A stretch of 64,000 nucleotides of DNA from assembly GCA_963930655.1 (NCBI GenBank), contig OZ005614.1, forward strand, positions 1,674,001 through 1,738,000. Direction: 5' to 3'. This document shows, in pieces, positions 55,394-64,000 of the stretch. The stretch comes from Myrica gale (taxonomy: Eukaryota > Streptophyta > Magnoliopsida > Fagales > Myricaceae). The notes beneath the pieces were generated by a model that saw only the letters and a program-made list of their open reading frames with translations, searched no databases and was not told the DNA's origin. A program made the position numbers and the translations under genes. The stretch's first letter is position 1; every line of letters starts with the position of its first letter.

Positions 55394-58300
55394 TTAAACA
55401 ACTTGGGATGAAATATCTGCTGTCAAAAGTGTGCCACGAAAGCCTTCCTCTATGAGTTGAACATCCATTTTCTGGTCAGAGAGCTCATCTAGGGAACATT
55501 GATAAAAACAAGTTAATTTATTAAAACTAATTAATACCAGATGAGACCAAAATTGCTATAATAAGCTTCCCATCAAGAGAACTCATGCACAAGCATGACA
55601 CACACTAAGATACTCATAATTAATCAAAGAATCAGTAAAAGAAAATTGTATGCCCCATAGCACACTGGTGACAGAATCACAGAGAACAGTATTGTACATC
55701 TTACAACCGGTATCACTTGACACAACCAGTAGATAATCATAGAAGGATATCCCAATAGTCAGTGTTAATATGACCATGCTAATTACCAGCAATATCTCGG
55801 TGCTCGTGGATCTCTGAATCTATCACCCAAAGCTTATCTCCTGGAAATATATTAATGTCTGCAAGAGTAGCAGACTCCTTGTCAATTATCCTAGCACCTT
55901 TATAAAGTATCTGATTTTCCTTGACAACCTGCATAATCAATTATCTCAGTTATACGATGCCCACAGACCATATATTCTGTTATGCAGTACAATAGATAAC
56001 CAGTGATGATATTAGCATGAAGGGCATTACAGGAAGGTAAAGAAAGATTAGTCTCCAACAGCATGATAAGCTACATCTCACTTTCGGGGAAGACAAATGT
56101 GAAACCAACTAAATCTTAGTATCAAAAAGTATCATGAAAAGACCCTATGTCAGATACTTGGTGTAGCTATAATAGTGAACTGAGTGATAACTTTTAACTC
56201 TAAAGCTCGATATTTGCAAATCCATAAGAAGTTTGCTCAAATGTAAAACGATCACATATCTACATGAACTGGAAACATCATCATCGTCTACTAGCCACAC
56301 AAAATCATCATTATCAACTGTTACAATGGTCCTAAACCAACTAATTAAGGTTGAAAATTCAAACAGGAAAAAAGCCAGCCAATCACTAATCATTTATATG
56401 TCGGAAGCAATGTGAGATGCTTTGTTGCGGAAGCAAAGTGAGATACTTTGTTTTGGAATGCGTAAATTTGATGTTACATGCTCTTACCAAACCCTTTCCT
56501 CTGACTTAATTCTCCAACACTAACTATTATCCAATGTAATACTCAATTCAACACCATAAAGCCATGAACTCCAATTCGTAAGGTTTTGTGTAAAGGTAAA
56601 TAAGATCAATCGTAATCGTATTTCCAAGTAAAATCAAAGAAAATTCAGATAGATTATGTTCCATGTCTGAAATATTCCTAAACTTTTATATTTAAAACAT
56701 TCAACAGAGGTGCGGACACCAATCGAGAAAACCAGAATAAGCATGTTATAGACAGCACCGCCACAAAAAAAAGAAACAAGAGATTTATAGAAACGAAATG
56801 TCCTTTTATCTATTGTATTTGCATCGTGTAGCCTACCCCAAATGACTCCCATATCATCATCTTTAACTGGTATACTGATGTGGAACCAGAAACTTTTAAA
56901 TTTATCAGATTTCCATTGGTTGTCTTCCGAGAGCGCTTGGAGACTCGGCGATCTTGCTCGAACGATGTATCAGATGCTTCTAGAAATGATTTTGGAGCTT
57001 CCTTGTCGCGTGCAAAAAATACATGTATGGCCTCATTGCAATAGTTAAGTTTCTGCATTAACTCACAACTTTCTCTTTCTCCAATGCATTCCTCACATAT
57101 CTGGAAAATTCAACTTGTAAGAGGAAAGATGCAACATAACAGAAAGGGGGAAGGTAAAAATTTGAGTTGACTATAAGAATCAAAACTAAAAACAGAGTGG
57201 GGTCCTTTTGGTGGGGAAGATGGAGAAGTCATGGGAAGAAAAAAGAATGCAGGATGGAAGAAAGGGAGGAAAGAAGTTATGCCAAATTTCCATCATGATT
57301 TTGATAACATTCACTAAACATTTACAGGATGATACCAACACATCATTAAGACACAATGGTCCAGCATGTCAGACATCTAAGGCTAATAGCAATGAACAAC
57401 TAGCTCCTCCAAAAGTGAAAATACCAATATTTTCAAGCTTTTAATTTAAAAAATCTAAAGAAAAAAAAAAGTTATCAGAAAAGGTCCCACATTATGAAGT
57501 ATCAATGACAAAGACAAGAGGAAAGTCTCAGATTACCTCTGGACAGGTCCTAATTACAGGTTGTCGAGACTCACTTTCACTGGTCTCTTCATCATGGGAA
57601 CTGAGACGCTCCTCAAACACTGGCATCTCTTCACAGGATGCAACTAAAGTATTTCCGGCATTATAACTGTACTCAATTATAGCATATATGCCTTTCTCCT
57701 CAGTACCACCCCACTCTTCACAGAAGCATTTCCAATCATTTTCCGTAATGATTGTCAACCCATCTGTCTAGAACCAACATCAGAAGGAGAAGAATAAAAA
57801 GTCAGCATTTTATCCAAGTCAATAAACATTTTGAATAGAAGAAGAAACCCAGATAAGACAAGTCTGAATAGGCAAAAGAAAGATGAATAAGTTGCTACTC
57901 CATACCAGAAATTTTCAGTCACTATAGAAACCAACTGAAATTTTACAGAGAAAACATATGAGATTTCAACATATTCAGCTGCATTTGCTTACCTTCTGGA
58001 CAATTGTACCACGTTTGCAGACTATTTCAGGAGGCCTTTCAAGGAGTCGCATATGCTGGTCAAAACCAAAATACAAGGATTATATTAAAAGCTTAACCAC
58101 AACAAAGTTGAAGAAAATGTTGAAGATCACACGGACCAGCATAGCTCAAATGCACAGATGCAAGCCTAGTTTGTATTACCCATGTTGGATCGCAGCCAAC
58201 TAAGCAATGAGTCTTTGGCATGATCTGAAAGTTCTATTAACTTCTTCATTCCCTATTACTATCTTCCTCGTCATCATTCACTCAATCAAAAAAACCACTA

Positions 58301-61300
58301 CAGACAGCAGAATATGATAAACAGAAATAATTCCCAGCAAAGTAGACAGCTACCTTTTCACACTTCAGAGATTCGATGACACCATCTAGAGTCTCAGGTT
58401 TCACAGAGGTAGAGACATGCTTCCCACTAGCATTAATATAGTCTTTCCATTTTGAAAGCCATGAGGAGGGCACTAAGTAATTCTTGCAATGTGGAAGAAG
58501 TGGAATACTTCTTCCCATAGCTAATTTCTCATGATTCAGGCGCTGTTTGAGCTTCACAACTCTGCAGTATATATAATTTAAAGTCAACCAACAATAAATG
58601 CATATTAGCTCTACATTTCTCGTACATGATGAAATCACCTTAAAGAATCCTCCATGACTGCCACTTCAGACAGTTCATTGCGGCAGTAAGAACATTCTTT
58701 AGCGTCTGAAGGAAAAGTTGCACACCCCAAGAGATCATCAGGTTTCACGGCAACAGCATCTTCATATAAGAAGAGCCAGAGATTCTCAGGAACCAAAACT
58801 CGCTTAGCACCTGTAGCTTGATCAGGCATAAGTTGACCGTGAGGACACTTAATTGGAACTGTCAGGCCTGCATCAGCTTCAGAGGGAGCATCAAGGATTT
58901 TTCTTTTTAACCATTGTTGCAACCTAAAATACCAGAAATTGAATAGCATCACCATTATATTGGTAGTGGGTTATGGATTATGACAAACACTGAGTAAGAA
59001 GAAAGACAACTTTTTCTTCAATCCTTAGTATGTAATATCATCAAAAGCCAATTATTCTTTTCTTGCTCAGTTTACTTTTGTGAAGAGAGAAACTTCCCCA
59101 TATCCATTACAATAAGCTACCAATTCTAATTTTTTAGAAGGGGAGGAAAGGATGGGAAGCATTAAGAGAAGTTGCGGCCATACCAGGCCTTAGATACGTA
59201 ATATGCTCCATCCTCACAGTTCCCTTGAACTACCTCGTTTGCAATTTGCTTCATTACTGTTCTTCGATCCCTATAGCTATCACCACACACCAGAGTGCGA
59301 GCTCCATCAACAAGGCAATCCATGCAGTAGTCATAATTGGACAATGCTGGACCCCCATCATGCTAAATTTACAAGCATTGAGTTCACCCCAAAGAGAGGT
59401 AATAAGGGCAAAGGAATTAGTAGCAGTATGCAGAAAGGAATTTATAGAAGGATAGCCAGAAAACATGAAAGTAGATGGTAATGGCTCGCTGAAAAAAAAA
59501 ATTGTAAGATGTTTACTTTAGAGAAAATGATACTCAACCTCCTTCAGAATTCCAACGGTTTCTTCCAAAACAAAATTTTACCATCATTCATGCTAATCTC
59601 TCAATAGCTACAACTTCCTCAAATATATGTCACCACTACCACACTATCAAGAAAACCCACAAATAAATTATAAGAGTATCTCAATACAGCTATCTGAGGA
59701 AAGTAACAAAAGAACATGATATAAAGTTCATGATGACATGTCAGAGTAAGTAAAAATGAAATACCTTAGAGTGGATCATATCCCATGCTTTGGTTGACAA
59801 TCTCTTCATGGAGCTAACTTTGGAAAGCGGGACTTTTCCATGCAGGCATTGGATAGACGAGTTGTCAAGAACACTGAGGAAAATAACAAAAAAAGAACCA
59901 AAATAGTACACAAATCAAGCCTGAATGACAGTTTCCCCGAAGTGCTATCAAAATAAGGTAAAAATGGATACAATAGAAAAGAAACATTCAGAAAGGCTTA
60001 AGAGAAAAACACAGAAGTGGTTAAAAAAAAGCCTTTCATGATGCCCTCAGCAGATGTAATAACTACGTAGAGTAAACCATTTTAATAATGCAATTTTTAC
60101 CGAACAACCCAAAAGAACAAAATACATAGACACATTGATCCATACATATATACAAGCTATACATATCTATAAAGGCCACAAAATCACTCGCCAAAAAACC
60201 ATGGTCACTGCAGATGGGGAAAACTCAAAATAACAAAAGGCAGAACAGGATCTTGTGCTTACGGTGGCGTTACGTTGTCAGCCCACTGGCGAAGCCACTC
60301 CATGGAAATCCAAAAAAATGGTTCCTGAATCGATCTAACAGGGGCTTCAGACAGAACTGATCGCACTTCCTGTCTCCTTGTCATGATACGATCCAACTCT
60401 CTTTCCTTCTTTAATTCATATTGTTGGCAAGCATCATCGTATGAAGCATTCATATTTTTTATCTCTTCACAAAGGTGGGATGGAAGAGAAACACCGCCAT
60501 GGAAAGAAACCATATCAGCTTCAACTTCCATATCACTGGGACCAGAGAGCTTATGCTTTTTCTCACTGTCCTTCCTGTTGTGCCTGAGATTATACATCAA
60601 CATATATGCATCACCTGATGAAAATATCCCTGCATTACCATTATCACTAGACTCTGAAGATTGTGGCTGAATAGCATCAATGTGGTTTCCATTGGCAAGA
60701 CCATTCTTTGGCTCTGTGCAAGATGGATGAAGAGACTCACTTTCGACACTTTTAGAAGTGGAACTTGAAGACCCTTCTCCAAAAGGGTGACAACCTAAGT
60801 TTGAGACATGCTCATCATCGACTTCCCACCATTGTCCTGTATCTTCATCCTTAATGTGAGCCACGTAGTGACCACTATTTACAGCAGTTCCCTTGTGAAT
60901 TAACACTGCTGACAAATCATAAACTAACTCAAACTGAGAATGCTCAGACAGCCTCTGTTGCATGTCCAGTTCTCCAGGGAAACAAAATGCAGAAGTGATT
61001 TTCTTCTTCATTGTAGTCTGCTGACCAAAACCAATGTGTAAGTAGATGTCTAAAATACTTTAAAGCACCAATTGCAGATGTTCTCTGCATAAACAAATCG
61101 ACACGAGTACATAAAAGGCACCATTACCTGCCCAACACCACATAGTAATATCAAGTGGAACATGTAATTGATAGTTTACTTATGATGAAGACATTAAACA
61201 TCCATATTGCAATTATTATTAGACAACTTAAACAATAAGGCAGACAAAAAAAAGTCACTATAAAATCAAGCCACCAAAAGTGAACTTTTGGTACCTTTCT

Positions 61301-63881
61301 TTATTATCCTTAAGATACCAGCCAAGTTTTGAAACAAAAAACTAGAATAGTTATCAGTAGCTCGGTTTATATAGTAAATAGTGGTGTTTGCAAACCAAAA
61401 TTCTGCTCAAGAAAATAATAATAAAATAACTATAAAAAAATCTCTCCTCCATCAAATCATCTCTTTCCATTACAATAAACATAAAAAAAATTCGCTCAAA
61501 TCATCTCTCCACTTTTTCACCAACTTCCAAAAACCAAAATTTTGGTTTGCAAACAGCACCTAGGTCTCTGCACCCATTCTATTCGATCTTTACACAACAA
61601 AAAGGAACCAACTCTTCAGAAAATTATCACTGTATCAAAGGCCCTGAAATAGAGGTTTTTGTTTGCGACATCAAGCTTTGATGTTAGCGTTTCCACATCT
61701 CTTCTCTTTATCCAGGCGTAAGGAGGAGGTAGTGGAGAATTGCATTGATGTTAGCTCTGGTGTGCCTGTTTGGAATGTTTAGTTTATTCGTACTTTTAAT
61801 AATTGGGAATTGGCTGAAGTATCAAATTTCTTTACGCTTCTTTACATTTCGAAGATAAGTGGAGGAGTTCCTGATAGATTGCTTTGGGTGGGTTCTAAGA
61901 AAGGATCTTTTTCTGTAAAATCTATGTATGGCATTCTGGTGGGTACTATTTCTATGGATTTTCCTTGGCGACAGTTATGTAGGACGTTTTCACCTCCAAG
62001 AGTCTCATTCTTTGTGTGGGAGGCTGCTCATGGGAAAGTTCTAACCATAGAAAATTTGAGGAGGGGCATTTGCTTGACAGATTGGTGTTATTCGTGTAGA
62101 TGTGTTGGGGAGTCAGTTGATCATATTCTACTTCATTGTTCGTTTGCTAGAGAATTGTGGTCGCATAAATTATCTATCTTGAACTTTTCTTGGGTTATGC
62201 CTAATAGGGTGGTTGCGGTGTTGGAAGAGGAATATTGAAGACCCCTTTGGTGTTGTGGAGAATGATACCTTCTTGTATTTGGTGGTGTTTGTGGAGGGAA
62301 AGAAATAATTGTTGTTTTGAGAATCAAGAGTTATCGTTGGAGTGCTTACAAAGTCAGCTGCTGCAATCCCTTTTTCTTTGGTCTAATGTTGTTTTGGGAT
62401 TTCCTTTTTTGGATATTTCTGAATTCTGTAGTTTTCTAGCATGTATGCTTTAGATGTTCTCAATACAGTCTTTTGTATTGTTAACTCCCTTTTATTTTAA
62501 TACCATTTTCTCTTACTTATCAAAAAAATAAATTTAACGTTGCGTACCTTCGGAAGGAAAACACAACGCTTAAGCTGGAAATTAAGTACAGCGGGTAACG
62601 AACGCAACTTGATACTGCGAGTAGCATCAACTCTTGTTTTACATGACTCACAGAAATACTGATTATCTCCTTGAAGCTCTTCCACACTTAGATAATCATC
62701 TAAACTCTCATTTAAATTTTTCAAACCCTTCACATTCAATTCAAGCTCATAGAAGTCTTCCATGTTTGAAGAAGCTTGAGAGTCTTTTCCACATTGTGAA
62801 CACCTACAAACCAAGCAAACACACCAGAGTAAATAAACATACCTTTATATGTGTACAAATGAATGTGTACGTGTAGAGCTAACTACTAAAGACAATAACC
62901 AATTCCCAACATTTGTCATCACTTCAAAGGAAAAAAATTTATGCCTTTCCTTTCTCTCATCCTTTCCAGTAAAATCACTGAATAGGGGTGCCAAGGAACT
63001 ATGATCCTGATGTCCAAAGAAAATAGAAACATTCTGAGAATAACAACATAAACTGCAACACGTTATTGGCATTTCATTAAATACAATCTTACGTCGTCAC
63101 GTGGGACACTCTACCGCGGAAGAGGTCCTGAATAATTGTTCTTGCGGTGGAAACTTTAGAGTGGCTCAGACAACGTTCAAGCAAAGAAAGAAGCAAGGTC
63201 AGAAACTCATGGCTATCCTGCTGAACTCCATTATCTAACTCCAGTGTCTTCACAAAGGGAGATGAGTCTATAAAAGCCATTCTACTGGTGTGCAGCTGCA
63301 CAAAAAGCCGTGCAAGCTGATCCAAAACTGGATTTTGTCTCAAAACATCTGGTTCAAGGGAGAAGATACCCTCTCGGAAAGATTTATTCATGTACAAGCA
63401 CTGAAGAATGCTGTTGGCATAACATGTTGCACCAAGATTAGTCAGACCTGCAGGAGTGTTAGAAGCACGAAAATCCTTGGTTGGGTCAGGGCCAAGAGCT
63501 TGAAGAATATCTGTCATCTTCTGCCATAGACCAGCTTTGCGACTTCCAATGGGCGGTGGAATTAGCCCACAAAAGCAGTTCGGGTTATCTTTAGTATTCA
63601 CACGGCAGCCTTGACAAACTGGTTTCCAAGTTTTATACAGCTGAGCTATATCATCATCGGTTATATCACCAGTTGTGTGAATTTTCCTACACATGAACCA
63701 AAATATAAGAGAAAATACACACACATTTAACAGAGCACAAATATATATTGAAACAAATAATATCCCTGGTCTTTTAAAATGCCATCCCTTCTTTGGCCTA
63801 CCTCAGTATTTCAGAAGTGGTATCGACATTCTCCTCTTGTCTGTGTCTCTTGTTTTTACTACGCGTAGTTGGTCGGCTCAT
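55394..63881 (-). CDS. UBP26: Ubiquitin C-terminal hydrolase, UBP26/USP48 type
   Basis: Thirteen GT-AG exons (5' ends at 63881, 63686, 62803, 61017, 59873, 59362, 58923, 58561, 58055, 57767, 57100, 55928 and 55488) give 1086 residues, close to Arabidopsis UBP26. UBP26 removes ubiquitin from histone H2B and acts in heterochromatin and seed development. A basic N-terminus ([10 protein letters not shown]) and CxxC pairs at about 51-66 precede the Cys box [13 protein letters not shown] (C115). A zinc-binding pair CSQC/CESC and the His box NSGHYVAHI (H360) follow. Downstream are DUSP-type regions (AWDMIHSK and WLRQW-containing parts), and a C-terminal ubiquitin-like fold at about 984-1055 (LINLKVSGS to GDKLWVID). 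Intron 3 (about 1.5 kb) contains a MITE and an antisense LINE piece. From memory the match is At3g49600. Confidence 0.95.
61382..61560. mobile_element. Hairpin MITE in UBP26-like intron 3
   Basis: The ends TGGTGTTTGCAAACCAAAATT and the near complement ccaaaattttggtttgcaaa..cagcacc pair for about 22 bases. TAG flanks both sides (61379-61381 and 61561-61563), consistent with a 3-bp Tourist-type duplication. Confidence 0.65.
61690..62525 (+). mobile_element. 5'-truncated LINE fragment, reverse-transcriptase C-terminus
   Basis: The frame contains [31 protein letters not shown], then [18 protein letters not shown] and an FARELW motif. These are the zf-RVT domain seen at the end of plant non-LTR retrotransposon polyproteins. 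Stops (near 61781 and 62236) break it. After the end of the frame comes a 3' tail closing with tatcaaaaaaataaa. It is antisense to the UBP26-like gene, in its third intron. Confidence 0.8.
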
Positions 63882-64000
63882 TTTACAAACGTAACCAACC
63901 CTGCAGTTGACATTATTAACAAAAGTTTATAATGGTACAAAAATCAGACGTCATTCTCTTCCACAAGCAAATCTTAAAAGTTTATAATGGTACAACTCTT
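63882..64000. other. 5' flank of the UBP26-like gene
   Basis: Sequence upstream of the ATG at 63881. A tandem phrase (aaaagtttataatggtacaa) occurs at 63919-63938 and again at 63976-63995. The promoter lies outside or at the window edge. Confidence 0.4.

Overview
The window is plant nuclear DNA, almost certainly from a eudicot. The genes are interrupted by many short GT-AG introns and separated by AT-rich spacers full of small hairpin transposons. The proteins include plant-specific families: GH17-X8 glucanase, DUF1218, a plant-type G-gamma, and a UBP26-type ubiquitin protease. No prokaryotic, viral or organellar block was seen. The species cannot be named from sequence alone.

Left part (1-22.5 kb), gene-poor and rearranged. 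A small acidic protein with one C-terminal membrane segment (58-390, -) is followed by three hairpin MITEs and a broken endonuclease V gene (2768-5843, +). Next comes a duplicated, scrambled block with a secreted Cys-rich (thionin-like) peptide gene (12462-12872, -) and its decayed paralogue (about 6560-6868, -). Between the paralogues lies a 2.7-kb element (9596-12319) with roughly 115-bp terminal inverted repeats and a near-perfect 9-bp target duplication. It carries a decayed fragment of a GT47/exostosin-like gene, as a Pack-MULE would. That fragment is itself split by a 158-bp hairpin element inside an exact 9-bp duplication. Then come an intact GPI-type GH17-X8 beta-1,3-glucanase (14023-17551, -) with a SINE in its intron, and a lone last exon of a DUF1218 gene (18981-19245, +).

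Right part (22.5-64 kb), gene-dense and conserved: DUF1218 membrane protein (23149-26746, +), PRMT5 arginine methyltransferase (27629-38693, +, 23 exons), a CWC21/SRRM2-like splicing protein with a long charged tail (40269-43014, +), a DUF1997 protein (44749-47500, -, 5' end unresolved), an RsmH/MraW-type organellar rRNA methyltransferase (48595-51988, -), a type-B heterotrimeric G-gamma without a CaaX box (52954-53619, +) and a UBP26/USP48-like deubiquitinase (55394-63881, -, 13 exons). Exon models for PRMT5, UBP26, RsmH, GH17, DUF1218, G-gamma and CWC21 were built by hand. All keep the reading frame and give total lengths divisible by three.

From memory of the Arabidopsis map, endonuclease V, GH17, DUF1218 and PRMT5 match At4g31150-At4g31120 in order, and the DUF1997 gene resembles nearby At4g31115. 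The CWC21-like and UBP26 genes match neighbours At3g49601/At3g49600, here separated by three genes. No operon-like biochemical system is present. The links are chromatin and splicing (PRMT5, UBP26, CWC21-like), but these genes are independent transcription units. The most unusual material is the gene-capturing element, the decay of endonuclease V, and short tandemly repeated promoter modules rich in GGCCCA/TGGGC motifs.
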